Assembly (NCBI GenBank): GCA_002722135.1 | Contig: PBKJ01000012.1 | Coordinates: forward strand, 39,902 to 78,889 | From: Methanobacteriota archaeon | Lineage (GTDB): Archaea; Thermoplasmatota; Poseidoniia; Poseidoniales; Poseidoniaceae | Length of the DNA: 38,988 nucleotides | Direction of reading: 5' to 3' | Part shown: positions 15,864-23,429 of the stretch, piece by piece | Numbering within the stretch: the stretch's first letter is position 1 | Layout: every line of letters starts with the position of its first letter | The notes under the pieces: generated by a model | Told to the model about the DNA's origin: nothing | The model's input: the letters and a program-made list of their open reading frames with translations, nothing else | The model's database searches: none | Program-made: the position numbers and the translations under genes

Positions 15864-18131
15864 TTACTGCGGCCCATCCGTTCGCTCTTCGAGCATGTCC
15901 ACAAGGCCAGCAGGCAATTCCAGCCGGCCCCCCGACGAAGCCGTGCTGGTCGCAGGCGCATCAGGCACGTCTGGTTCCTGCTGAGCCGCTGGAGCCTTCG
16001 TGGCCTCCTCGGGTTCGAACGCAGCCACGGGCTCTGGTTCCACTTCCTCCACCAAGGCCTCCAGCCCAGCCATGCTCGCGGCGTCCTGAGCGGCACGCTC
16101 GTCGAGGAGCGACTGGGCCATCGGATCCAACGCGGCTGCAGGTGCGGGTGACGCATACGCAGGGGTCATGACGGGCTGAACCGTCATGCTCTCCTGCTGT
16201 GCGGAGCCGTAGATGGAGGCCATTTCAGCCGCTTTGGCCTGCTCGGCCGATGCTTCAGCGGTCGGCACAGGCGTTGTGTTCTGTTCCAGCGGCGCGGTGC
16301 GACGCAGCCGAAGCACAACCACCGTCACAACCACCACGACAAGCAAACCCACGCCCGCAGCGATGAGGCCGCCCGAGCCTGACGTGGATTGAGCCGCGTT
16401 GACGTCGACGTTCCACACCGTGCGGTCGGTGTTGCCCGCAGGGTCGAACACGGTGATGACCACGGCACGTTCCCCAGCCGAGTCAAAGGTGAGTTGCACC
16501 TCTTCGCCAAGCAGGTCAGCATCGTCGTCCGGCACGCCGTTGCCGTCCGAATCAGAGAGCGGGTTGATGTCCCAATGCACGCGAAGCGTGTCGGCGGCAT
16601 CCACCGGGTCGTCCACGCTCACGCGAACCACCGTCGAAGCGCCCTCATCCACCGAAGCAGGCAACGCGCTGACCGAGGTGGCGGAGAGACGAGGCGCGGT
16701 TCGGTCGACGACCACCACACGGCGTTCGAGAACGTCGCTGTTCCCGCTCGGATCGGTGACCGTCAAGCGCACCGTGTGCTCGCCTGAGTCCGACCAAGAC
16801 GCCACCATGGTGGTGTTTTGGCCATTGGGTGCACCGTCGATGGCCCATGCGCAGACGTCCACGCGGTGGTCGTCGGTCGAGGGGGCACACGAAAGGCGAA
16901 GCACGGCCTCTGGGTCCAAACGGTACCCGTCGTCCACGGGCTGTTCCGCGCCCAAGGAGGAGATTTTCGCCGTTGGCGCCACCACGTCCGTCACGGACAC
17001 CTGATGCTGAGCCATGGCGGTTCGGCCGTCCACGTCCCTGACGTGGACGGTGACCGTGTAGGTTCCAGGTTGATTCCATGTTGCGGACGTGCTTTTCGCT
17101 GATGCCCATGCACCGTCGTTGGTGGCGTCACCGTCGTTGTCCTCGTCGATGTCCGCGTCCAAATCCCACAGCCAATCCACCAAGCGGTTGAGGCGATCAG
17201 GGGTTGATGATGCGTCCAAAAGGAGGGGCTGCAGCAGGGTGGTCGAGCCGTTGCCGTCGTCTTGAACGGTCGGATTCATCGGAGGATCGAGGGTCAGGCG
17301 TACCGTCGTGCGCAGGTCGTCAGGTGGTGCTCCTCCGATGATGGCGTCACCGCTGTCCAGCATGAGGTGCATCGGCACGCCGTCCAAGGACGGAGGCACC
17401 GTCCAGGTGAGCGTCGAAGAGGTGGACACATCGAGCAAAGCGGTGCCCGAATCAGGAGCGTGCTGTCCCTCAGATTCCCATGCTGCACGTTGCGCATCGG
17501 TCAGAAACGCGAGGTCGGCGGAGCCGTCCAAGGCCCAGGCCTCAACCTGAATCGATGTCCCTGCGTCCAGCACGAGCCCGTCGTCTTCGGTCAGCCACGT
17601 GCTGGTGTTGGCGAGCACGGCGTAGAGGTCGTGCACCACGGTGAGGGAACCGTCCTGCAACACGCTGACCTGAACGCTGATCTGAGCGCGAGCGCCTCCT
17701 TGATCGCCCTGTCCTTGGTCCCCGTCATGCGCGAGGTTGTCCATGACCATCGACCACGACTTCGCGTTGATGGAGGCGGGGACCATCCAATGGAACACCT
17801 GTTGCCCGAGCATCGACTCGGTGGACACCGGCGTGGTCATCGCGTTACGGTAACTCTGCCCAAGGTCGTACGGCGCCTTACCCGCGTCGTCGAAAATCAG
17901 CACGTCCACGGCGTCGTCCGCGACGAGGATGTCGAAGGCCAGCACGGTGCCAGGAGCGTGCACGCCGAGGTCGATGTCGAGGCATGACCCGCCATCGACG
18001 GCCACGGCACCGGAGACCTCGCTCAAGGCTGCCGAAGCGCAATCGGGGGCTGCTCGTCCTTCGGTGGCACCGGCCACGGGCATCGACGCGAGGAGCATCA
18101 GCACCAACAGGGCACCACGAAGGCGACGCAT
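15864..18131 (-). CDS. PKD/Ig-like cell-surface protein with C-terminal membrane anchor
   Basis: A 755-residue exported protein. The ATG at 18131 puts the signal sequence (LRGALLVLMLLASMPVAGA) at the N-terminus; a longer frame opening at 18230 would overlap RNase Z and is unlikely. A cysteine-containing domain (residues 1-270) is followed by at least three PKD or REJ-like repeats with the phrases WNQPGTYTVTVHVRDVDG, SDSGEHTVRLTVTDPSGNSD and FDSAGERAVVITVFDPAGNTD. Loops such as DSDGNGVPDDDADL suggest calcium binding. A single membrane helix (GLIAAGVGLLVVVVVTVVVL) precedes a basic stop-transfer and a cytoplasmic tail of about 150 residues rich in Ala, Glu and Pro. It is probably a surface-exposed binding protein. 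It lies in line with the other surface proteins, 25 nt after rnz and 59 nt before the 1563-residue protein. Confidence 0.8.
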   Translation of the reverse strand: MRRLRGALLVLMLLASMPVAGATEGRAAPDCASAALSEVSGAVAVDGGSCLDIDLGVHAPGTVLAFDILVADDAVDVLIFDDAGKAPYDLGQSYRNAMTTPVSTESMLGQQVFHWMVPASINAKSWSMVMDNLAHDGDQGQGDQGGARAQISVQVSVLQDGSLTVVHDLYAVLANTSTWLTEDDGLVLDAGTSIQVEAWALDGSADLAFLTDAQRAAWESEGQHAPDSGTALLDVSTSSTLTWTVPPSLDGVPMHLMLDSGDAIIGGAPPDDLRTTVRLTLDPPMNPTVQDDGNGSTTLLQPLLLDASSTPDRLNRLVDWLWDLDADIDEDNDGDATNDGAWASAKSTSATWNQPGTYTVTVHVRDVDGRTAMAQHQVSVTDVVAPTAKISSLGAEQPVDDGYRLDPEAVLRLSCAPSTDDHRVDVCAWAIDGAPNGQNTTMVASWSDSGEHTVRLTVTDPSGNSDVLERRVVVVDRTAPRLSATSVSALPASVDEGASTVVRVSVDDPVDAADTLRVHWDINPLSDSDGNGVPDDDADLLGEEVQLTFDSAGERAVVITVFDPAGNTDRTVWNVDVNAAQSTSGSGGLIAAGVGLLVVVVVTVVVLRLRRTAPLEQNTTPVPTAEASAEQAKAAEMASIYGSAQQESMTVQPVMTPAYASPAPAAALDPMAQSLLDERAAQDAASMAGLEALVEEVEPEPVAAFEPEEATKAPAAQQEPDVPDAPATSTASSGGRLELPAGLVDMLEERTDGPQ

Positions 18132-18156
18132 GAAACTCACATCGCTGCTGCGGCTT

Positions 18157-19161
18157 TCAACGTCTGCCTTCCACGAGCAACCGAGCGTCCCATCCCACGT
18201 CCTCCCGTGAAAGGTGGTGGACCGTCCCATCAGACTGGACGGTCAACCGGTCGCCGTCGTTCAGGGCCACGCATGGAACACCGCCGCCGAGCACAGCAGC
18301 AGCCTCGGCCACCGAAGGACCCACGTCGGCCAAGCGGGCGCTGAAGTGGGTCAATGCGAGCCCGCGCGCATCAAGATGCAAGGCCGTGCGAGCGGCCCCT
18401 GCCGCCGTGCTGTGAAGGTGGCCTTCCGCTCGGTCCGCGTGCTCCTCAAGGTAGGTGGCTTCGTGAACGAGGACATCGGGCCCGGGCAAATCGCTGTCCA
18501 GCCCGGGGGAAGCCGTATCGCCAGAAACGACGAGGGCCGTCGAAGGCCCGTCGATGCGCCACCCGCATGACGGAACGGAATGACGTGAGACGACGGGGGT
18601 CAGGCGGTGCTCGGCCCACCCTGCCGGCGACCAGACGGCCGTCGATTCCACCGTACCGGCGGCCGTCACGTCCATCCATCGGCCGGAAGCGACGTGACCA
18701 AGGCGCCACACGAGTGGGTAGCCGAGCAGCTCTTCCGTGGCCCCCAGGTCATGCCAAACGCGCATCTGGCGCCAGACGTCCGAGGCGGCCAAGCCTTCGG
18801 GAGGAAGGCTGTGGAATCCATGCTCGTGCAGATGATCGAAGGTCTGCGCATCGACCGGGCCGGCGACCACCAAGGGCTCCGTCCGGCCATCGAGTCCCGA
18901 GGTTTGCAACCAAGGCAGGAGGCCCCACGTGTGGTCGAGGTGCCCGTGGGTCAGCAGCACGGCAGCGACGCGGCGGCTGCGGAGCCGCGGCGTACCAGCT
19001 TCGGATTTCAAGTGACGACGTGCGACGGTGAACCGGTCCTGGAAGCCTTCCCCGGGGTCAATGATGACCAAGCCTTCCGGGCACGCCAACACCGATCCGC
19101 TGACCGCACGCTTGGTCGTCGGACGCGCTGAAGCGGTCCCGAGCACGTGCAGGTCCAGCAT
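18157..19161 (-). CDS. rnz: Ribonuclease Z (tRNA 3' endonuclease), metallo-beta-lactamase fold
   Basis: RNase Z removes the 3' trailer of pre-tRNAs in the cytoplasm. The 334-residue protein has the zinc motif THGHLDH (H72, H74, D76, H77), an early FLGTA-like strand (LHVLGTASARPT), the VVSGDT aspartate region, HEATYLEEHADRAEGHLHST with the family histidines, and the late ALTHFSAR histidine. The length fits the short ElaC form. A GAGGTG ribosome-binding site overlaps the stop of the PRC-barrel gene, so the two are probably co-transcribed. Other MBL-fold nucleases are possible, but the combination of HEATY and THFSAR is characteristic of RNase Z. Confidence 0.9.
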   Translation of the reverse strand: MLDLHVLGTASARPTTKRAVSGSVLACPEGLVIIDPGEGFQDRFTVARRHLKSEAGTPRLRSRRVAAVLLTHGHLDHTWGLLPWLQTSGLDGRTEPLVVAGPVDAQTFDHLHEHGFHSLPPEGLAASDVWRQMRVWHDLGATEELLGYPLVWRLGHVASGRWMDVTAAGTVESTAVWSPAGWAEHRLTPVVSRHSVPSCGWRIDGPSTALVVSGDTASPGLDSDLPGPDVLVHEATYLEEHADRAEGHLHSTAAGAARTALHLDARGLALTHFSARLADVGPSVAEAAAVLGGGVPCVALNDGDRLTVQSDGTVHHLSREDVGWDARLLVEGRR

Positions 19162-19170
19162 CGGGGCACC

Positions 19171-19413
19171 TCAGGGAAGCGGGATTGGCGTTTGCGGGAA
19201 CCAGCGCAAAACGACGACGTCCCCGACGCCGCGGATCCATCGCCACGGCACCGCGACGTCAATGCTCTGCTCGACCAGTTCTGCGGGCGTCTCGGTCACG
19301 AAGAGATGGGAACAGGCCATGCCTTCCAAATCGATGACCGCATCGTGGACGCGGCCCAAACGACGCCCATCGGGGAGGTAGACCTCCTTGCCACGCACTG
19401 CGGTGACGTCCAT
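19171..19413 (-). CDS. PRC-barrel domain protein
   Basis: An 80-residue protein made of a single PRC-barrel. The pattern begins VTAVRGKEVYLPDGRRLGRVHDAVIDLEG and ends with IDVAVPWRWIRGVGDVVVLR, the usual arrangement of a G-x-x-V-x-D loop and a final strand. Free-standing PRC-barrels of this size are common in Euryarchaeota and are thought to bind RNA or proteins. It has a strong GAGGGAGG site upstream. It lies between L15e and RNase Z on the same strand, which suggests an RNA-related role, but no function is established here. Confidence 0.8.
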   Translation of the reverse strand: MDVTAVRGKEVYLPDGRRLGRVHDAVIDLEGMACSHLFVTETPAELVEQSIDVAVPWRWIRGVGDVVVLRWFPQTPIPLP

Positions 19414-19475
19414 GACCCTCCCTCATCAACGAAGAAGGGGGTCCGACCTTGAACCCAACGTCGCAAGGACGGGGC

Positions 19476-20081
19476 TCACTTGCCGCGGTTGAGGTTCGCC
19501 TTGAGCGAGGGACGCAGCTTCTCAGCGCCCTTGCCCTTGCTGCGGGAGAGACCACGACCGCGCTTGCCGGCGGAGGTGAGGCCACGGGCCGCACGGCCGC
19601 GGTGGCTGTTGTGGCCGTTCGCCTGGGAGAACACGCCGAGCTGCTTGTCGGCGATGATCGCGGGGTGGTGCGTATCGATGAGGATGACCTCGTAGTACTT
19701 GTGCTTCCCATCTTGGCCGACCCAGTAAGAGTTCAGGACCTCGAGGTTGGGGTAGTGGCGGGCGCAGCGCTCTTCGGCGATGCGCTGGATGTTCTTGCCC
19801 ATGGTGATCTTGCGGACACCGGCCTTGGAGGGCTTGCGCTTCATGTGCACCTTGCCCTTGCGCAGGCCACCGCGGCGAACGCGGGTGCGGACGACGACGA
19901 CGCCCTGCTTGGCCTTGTAACCGAGGCGGCGCGCGGCGTCGATGCGGGTCGGCTTCTCGACGCGGTCAAAGACGGGGGCACGACGCCATTGCGCCATGCG
20001 GGCCTGCCGGTACATGTGCGGCAGGGCGGCCTTCGGCTGCTGCCAAGTCTCGCGGACGTGGTGGTAGAGTCCCTTCGTCAT
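19476..20081 (-). CDS. rpl15e: Large ribosomal subunit protein L15e (eL15)
   Basis: This 201-residue protein belongs to the archaeal/eukaryotic-only eL15 family of the 50S subunit. Hallmarks are the start TKGLYHHVRETWQQP, the RPTRIDAARRLGYKAKQG-like core (here KPTRIDAARRLGYKAKQG), VVVRTRVRRGGLRKG, and LNSYWVGQDGKHKYYEVIL. The C-terminus is very basic and glycine-rich (GLTSAGKRGRGLSRSKGKG). The ATG at 20081 follows a GAGGTG site by 5 nt. It is the clearest proof that the DNA is archaeal. It is followed on the same strand by the PRC-barrel gene after 62 nt. Confidence 0.98.
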   Translation of the reverse strand: MTKGLYHHVRETWQQPKAALPHMYRQARMAQWRRAPVFDRVEKPTRIDAARRLGYKAKQGVVVVRTRVRRGGLRKGKVHMKRKPSKAGVRKITMGKNIQRIAEERCARHYPNLEVLNSYWVGQDGKHKYYEVILIDTHHPAIIADKQLGVFSQANGHNSHRGRAARGLTSAGKRGRGLSRSKGKGAEKLRPSLKANLNRGK

Positions 20082-20086
20082 ATGGA

Positions 20087-20123
20087 CACCTCAGCGAGTT
20101 GCCGACCTTCCTCCCCTTTATCA
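20087..20123 (-). promoter_or_regulatory. Candidate promoter and ribosome-binding site for L15e
   Basis: On the minus strand TGATAAAG (20123-20116) could act as a TATA box, about 38 nt from the ATG. This gives a short leader that just contains the GAGGTG Shine-Dalgarno site (20092-20087), 5 nt from the start codon. The TATA match is moderate; the ribosome-binding site is clear. Confidence 0.4.
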
Positions 20124-20165
20124 GCCCTCCCCTGAGGGGCCGAGGCCTGCTTTCAGGGCTCAACC

Positions 20166-20627
20166 ATGGGATATGAGGCGAACAAAGCGGGCAGGTTGAT
20201 GAAGGGAACGTCCACCGAAACGGCGATGGAGATCACGCTGGTGGACATGGCTTGGCTCAAGCCCCACGAGGAGATCCAACCGGAGCGCGTCATGGAGCTG
20301 CAAGCCCAATTCGAGGCCAGCGGGCACGTGGATCTGCCGCTCTTGGTGGACCGCGTCACCGGCACCATCCTCGACGGACATCACCGCTTTTCCGTTGGAC
20401 AGGCCCTTGGCCTCGCCCGTATGCCTGCCCTGCTCTTCGATTACCTCGACGAGGCGCGAATCGCGGTCGACACCTGGCCGGGTTGCGGGCGGGAGAGCAT
20501 CACGAAAGAGGAGATCATCGAGATGGCCGCGCGAGGTGACCGCACGCCTCCAAAGACGAGCCGCCACCACATCGACGTGCCCATTCCAATGATCCAGGTC
20601 CCGCTCAGCGAACTCCGCTCATCCTGA
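20166..20627 (+). CDS. Compact SerK-like ParB-fold protein (possible free L-serine kinase)
   Basis: A 153-residue ParB/sulfiredoxin-fold protein. The motifs match, from memory, the ADP-dependent serine kinase SerK of Thermococcus: LKPHE with the catalytic-type glutamate (E35), ILDGHHRFSVGQALG (D70, H72, H73), FDYLDEARIAVDTW, and the C-terminal KEEIIEMAARGDRTPPKTSRHH. SerK makes O-phosphoserine from free serine. This copy is much shorter than the roughly 240-residue Thermococcus enzyme and lacks its central insert. DNA binding is unlikely, since no helix-turn-helix region follows the ParB-like part. The start could also be the ATG at 20199 or 20226. The gene ends base-to-base against the convergent rhodanese gene. 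Kinase activity is inferred from motif similarity only. Confidence 0.7.
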   Translation: MGYEANKAGRLMKGTSTETAMEITLVDMAWLKPHEEIQPERVMELQAQFEASGHVDLPLLVDRVTGTILDGHHRFSVGQALGLARMPALLFDYLDEARIAVDTWPGCGRESITKEEIIEMAARGDRTPPKTSRHHIDVPIPMIQVPLSELRSS

Positions 20628-21044
20628 TCAATCGGCCAACCCTGCGGCACGAATGGCCCGCCATCCACCCCACACCGACCACACGTCGACGTAGCCCATG
20701 TCCCGCAAGGACGCCCCGGCAATGGCGCTACGAAATCCCCCGCCGCAGTAGAGCACAACGCGCCGATTCACATCGGGCACCAAGGCCTCAATGTCCCGTT
20801 CCAGCACCCCTTTCGAGAGGTGGACGGCACCCGGAAGATGGCCGCGTTCAAACTCATGCACCTCCCGCACGTCAATGATGACGCCGGCGGCACCCTTGTT
20901 CAGCATGTCCGCAAGTGCAGGGCCATCGCACTCGCTCACCACAGCACGGCACGCCTCGACACGCGCCAAGAAGCGTGGTGGGTGCGCTTTCGCATGGGCG
21001 ATTCGGTCGGCGTCCATGCCGCGGGAGTGGAGCATCAGGCTCAT
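20628..21044 (-). CDS. Rhodanese-domain sulfurtransferase
   Basis: A 138-residue protein with one rhodanese domain. A short N-terminal helix (MDADRIAHAKAHPPRFLARV) precedes IIDVREVHEFERGHLPGAVHL, the CH2A motif. The active-site loop is YCGGGFRS with the catalytic C100, and WGGWRAIRAAGL ends the domain. Such proteins carry persulfide sulfur for cofactor or tRNA thiolation, or detoxify sulfur compounds. The active loop C-G-G-G-F-R fits a sulfurtransferase rather than an arsenate or phosphatase form. It is divergent from the SPOUT methyltransferase gene with only 23 nt between starts; later in-frame ATGs are possible. Confidence 0.85.
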   Translation of the reverse strand: MSLMLHSRGMDADRIAHAKAHPPRFLARVEACRAVVSECDGPALADMLNKGAAGVIIDVREVHEFERGHLPGAVHLSKGVLERDIEALVPDVNRRVVLYCGGGFRSAIAGASLRDMGYVDVWSVWGGWRAIRAAGLAD

Positions 21045-21067
21045 GACCGCTTCGACGATGGCCCCTC

Positions 21068-21781
21068 ATGCAGCGGCAAGGCATCGAGGCGGCGGAAGCG
21101 GCCTTGGCCGCCGGTGAAGCCGCGGCCATGTTGGTGCTCAAGGCCCACGATCAGCGCACGGCGGAACTGTGCAGCGCGGCGAAGGACGCTGGCATCCCCG
21201 TGCATGAGGTGACGGAACGTGACATGTGGCGCATGGCCTGGCCCGGAAGCGAGGCGCCCCCCACCGTGTTGACGTTGGTGGGCCGGAACCCGGAAGCACG
21301 GAACCTCGACGAGCTGACGGCCCGCGGTGGGTTGCTCCTCTGCCTTGATGGCGTGTCCTACGCAGGCAACATGGGCTTCTCTGTACGCACCGCGGAAGTT
21401 GCCGGTGCGACGGGTGTTATCCTCGCCACGCCAGCACCCATCCCGGGGCGAGCATGGAAGGATCTGCGTCACAGCAGCATGCAGGCCACGCGGTTCATCC
21501 CGGTCGTGGAAGCCAACATCGAGGAGGCCATCGCATCAGCCAAAACAGAAGGATTCCGCATCGTGGCGGTTGAAGACGTTGGTAGCCACGACCTGCCAGA
21601 CGTGGATTTGACTGGAGACGTGATGCTGATCATCGGCGCCGAAGCGGAAGGGGTCAGCCAAGCGGCGCTTGAGGCTGCAGATGCTGTCGTCCGCTTGCCC
21701 ATGCACGGCTTTGTTCCGTCCTACAACCTGCAGGTGGCGGTGGCCTGCGCTTGCGTGGAAGCCGCCCGTCAGCGGCGGTGA
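21068..21781 (+). CDS. SPOUT-family (TrmH/SpoU) RNA 2'-O-methyltransferase
   Basis: A 237-residue RNA methyltransferase that uses S-adenosylmethionine. The N-terminal 90 residues form a small substrate-binding domain. The SPOUT domain has motif 1 GVSYAGNMGFSVRTAEVAGATGVIL (N101 and catalytic-type R107), motif 2 LIIGAEAEGVSQAALEAAD, and motif 3 VRLPMHGFVPSYNLQVAVA, which forms the trefoil knot. The family modifies tRNA or rRNA riboses; the target position cannot be read from the sequence. Its stop lies 35 nt before the conserved operator of the next gene, so the ABC transporter genes are probably transcribed separately. No good ribosome-binding site is seen, consistent with a leaderless start. 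Confidence 0.88.
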   Translation: MQRQGIEAAEAALAAGEAAAMLVLKAHDQRTAELCSAAKDAGIPVHEVTERDMWRMAWPGSEAPPTVLTLVGRNPEARNLDELTARGGLLLCLDGVSYAGNMGFSVRTAEVAGATGVILATPAPIPGRAWKDLRHSSMQATRFIPVVEANIEEAIASAKTEGFRIVAVEDVGSHDLPDVDLTGDVMLIIGAEAEGVSQAALEAADAVVRLPMHGFVPSYNLQVAVACACVEAARQRR

Positions 21782-21815
21782 CGGCCAAACGCTTCTTTGG
21801 CTCCCGAGGAAGGAG

Positions 21816-21833
21816 TTTTAGGGAAGACGAAAT
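21816..21833 (+). promoter_or_regulatory. Conserved 18-bp element (copy 1), probable operator of the phnC-like operon
   Basis: TTTTAGGGAAGACGAAAT ends 25 nt before the ATG at 21859. It matches the other two full copies at all 14 non-spacer positions. The CGAAAT part lies about 28 nt before the start, where BRE/TATA would be expected, so a bound repressor would block the promoter. The transcript is probably leaderless. Confidence 0.65.
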
Positions 21834-21858
21834 CCGACAAAGCGTGGACATCGAAGCG

Positions 21859-22515
21859 ATGCTGTTCACCCGCGGGCTGTCCGTGGGATACGACCATGCG
21901 TTGGTATCGAACATTGACTTGGACGTCTTTCCGGGCGACATCATCGGAATCATCGGGGCTTCAGGAATCGGAAAAACCACGATTTTGAGGACCTTGGCCG
22001 GCTTGATCCCCCCGTTCCGAGGCAGCCTCGAGCACTCCCTTGTGAAAAACGGAGAATTGGGCTACATCCCTCAGCGGCTTGGCCTCGTTCGTCACGCTTC
22101 CGTTGAACACAACGTCGCCTTGGGAGCGCGGGCCACTGCACGCAAGCCGCCGGCAGGCACCTCGAATCGTCAATGGAAAGCAACGGTCACCCGCGAAGCG
22201 ATCAATGCGATGGGGTTGACCGAGAAAACCCGTGAACCGGTCCGGCGGCTCTCAGGTGGTCAACAACGCCGTACCGCCACCGCACGCACCCTTGCCCAGC
22301 GGCCTCGCATCATCCTCGCCGATGAATTTCTCAGTGAACTCGATGCAGAAAACGTCGAGATGGTGTTTGGCGCCATCCACCGGCTTGTGAAGGAAGACGG
22401 CTCTGCCTTGGTGGTGGTCGAGCACAACGTCGAGCGCGCGTTCCGGTATTGCACGCGGGTGCTTCGGGTTCGCGACGGTCGACTGCACCCAGTTCAAGGC
22501 GGTGAGAGCGAATGA
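21859..22515 (+). CDS. PhnC-like ABC transporter ATP-binding protein
   Basis: The cytoplasmic ATPase of an ABC importer, 218 residues from the ATG at 21859. An upstream reading frame exists but would place the 18-bp element inside the gene. Walker A is GASGIGKT (residues 33-40), the signature motif is LSGGQQRR (131-138), Walker B is IILADEF with D155 and E156, and the H-loop is VVVEHNVE. The overall length and the PhnE-type partner permease place it in the phosphonate/phosphite (PhnC) group. However, the helical region (residues 90-110, RKPPAGTSNRQWKATV) is unusual. It overlaps the permease start by 4 nt (ATGA). The binding-protein gene is not adjacent but lies 4.8 kb away at 27211. The true substrate is uncertain; see the findings on the shared operator. 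Confidence 0.88.
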   Translation: MLFTRGLSVGYDHALVSNIDLDVFPGDIIGIIGASGIGKTTILRTLAGLIPPFRGSLEHSLVKNGELGYIPQRLGLVRHASVEHNVALGARATARKPPAGTSNRQWKATVTREAINAMGLTEKTREPVRRLSGGQQRRTATARTLAQRPRIILADEFLSELDAENVEMVFGAIHRLVKEDGSALVVVEHNVERAFRYCTRVLRVRDGRLHPVQGGESE

Positions 22516-23420
22516 ACCGGGGCACCCTCAAGATAGGGCTGGTGACGTCCGGCCTGCTGCTGCTGACGGTGGTGGTCCTGAACGATTTGGCCGTGGGACA
22601 CTGGTCGCGCTTTGAGGGGGGATGGGACAACCTTCGTCGTCTGGTCACAGAAAGCCTCTGGCCACCGGATTGGACGGTCCTGAAGGCACGCAATTACCCG
22701 CCCTGTGAAGCTGCCTTTGGTTTCATGTGTTCCAAAGCCTACCTTGGGATGCTTGAGACCCTCAAAATGGCCTTCGTAGGAACCGTGATTGGTTTCCTTG
22801 GAGCCATCGTGTTGGCGCCTTTGGCAGCAAGCAACCTCGCGCCTTCATGGGTCGGAGGGCCTGCCCGCCTCCTTTTGGCCGGCATGCGCAGCCTTCCCAG
22901 CATCATTTGGGCCATCCTCTTCGTGGCCATCGTTGGCCTGGGGCCGCTCGCTGGCGTTCTCGCCATGGCCTTCTACACGGTGGGCTACCTCGGCAAACTC
23001 CAGTTTGAGTCCTTTGAAGGGCTGGCCAACGGCCCCATCGAAGCTGCCCGAGCCATGGGGATGAACCGAACGGAGACCTTCCTTTTCGTGGTCGTTCCTG
23101 AATCTGCGAACGGGTTGATCAGCCAACTGTTGTTCATGTTCGAATACAACGTCCGGCACGGCAGCGTGCTTGGGTTGGTGGGGGCAGGTGGCATTGGGTA
23201 CTACCTGTCGTATTACCTTGGATTCCTGCTCTATGACGCCGTGATGGCGCTCATTCTGGTCATTTTCGTGGTCGTGGTCGCCATTGAAGCCGTCTCACGA
23301 CGGCTTCGTTCCTTCCTCTCAGAATCCGATGACGTGCCCAAAGCCAGTTGGATCTCCGTCCTCATGAGCCCCGGCCGTGCCGCGGCGGCTGACGCCACGT
23401 CGACGGACGCTGAGGTATGA
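22512..23420 (+). CDS. PhnE-like ABC transporter permease
   Basis: An integral membrane permease of 302 residues with about six helices. The first is an N-terminal signal-anchor-like helix (LKIGLVTSGLLLLTVVVL). The core (LKMAFVGTVIGFLGAIVLAPLAASN, SLPSIIWAILFVAIVGLGPLAGVLAMAFYT) is that of the PhnE/BPD_transp_1 family. The EAA coupling loop is GPIEAARAMGMNRTETFLFVVVPES. RSLPSIIWAILF and VGAGGIG are strong PhnE-type signatures. The start overlaps the ATPase gene (ATGA), and the PIG-O-like gene follows after 9 nt, so all three form one operon. A cytoplasmic C-terminal tail of about 35 residues is present. Confidence 0.9.
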   Translation: MNRGTLKIGLVTSGLLLLTVVVLNDLAVGHWSRFEGGWDNLRRLVTESLWPPDWTVLKARNYPPCEAAFGFMCSKAYLGMLETLKMAFVGTVIGFLGAIVLAPLAASNLAPSWVGGPARLLLAGMRSLPSIIWAILFVAIVGLGPLAGVLAMAFYTVGYLGKLQFESFEGLANGPIEAARAMGMNRTETFLFVVVPESANGLISQLLFMFEYNVRHGSVLGLVGAGGIGYYLSYYLGFLLYDAVMALILVIFVVVVAIEAVSRRLRSFLSESDDVPKASWISVLMSPGRAAAADATSTDAEV

Positions 23421-23429
23421 GGTGGGAGG

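Noticed and set aside
18132-18230. Extended N-terminus of the PKD protein from an ATG at 18230
   Set aside because: It overlaps the end of RNase Z by more than 70 nt and hides a clear signal peptide that starts at the ATG at 18131.
21751-21858. Upstream extension of the phnC-like gene from a TTG codon
   Set aside because: It would include the conserved operator and overlap the methyltransferase gene, and the extra residues do not fit the ATPase family. The ATG at 21859 begins the fold directly.
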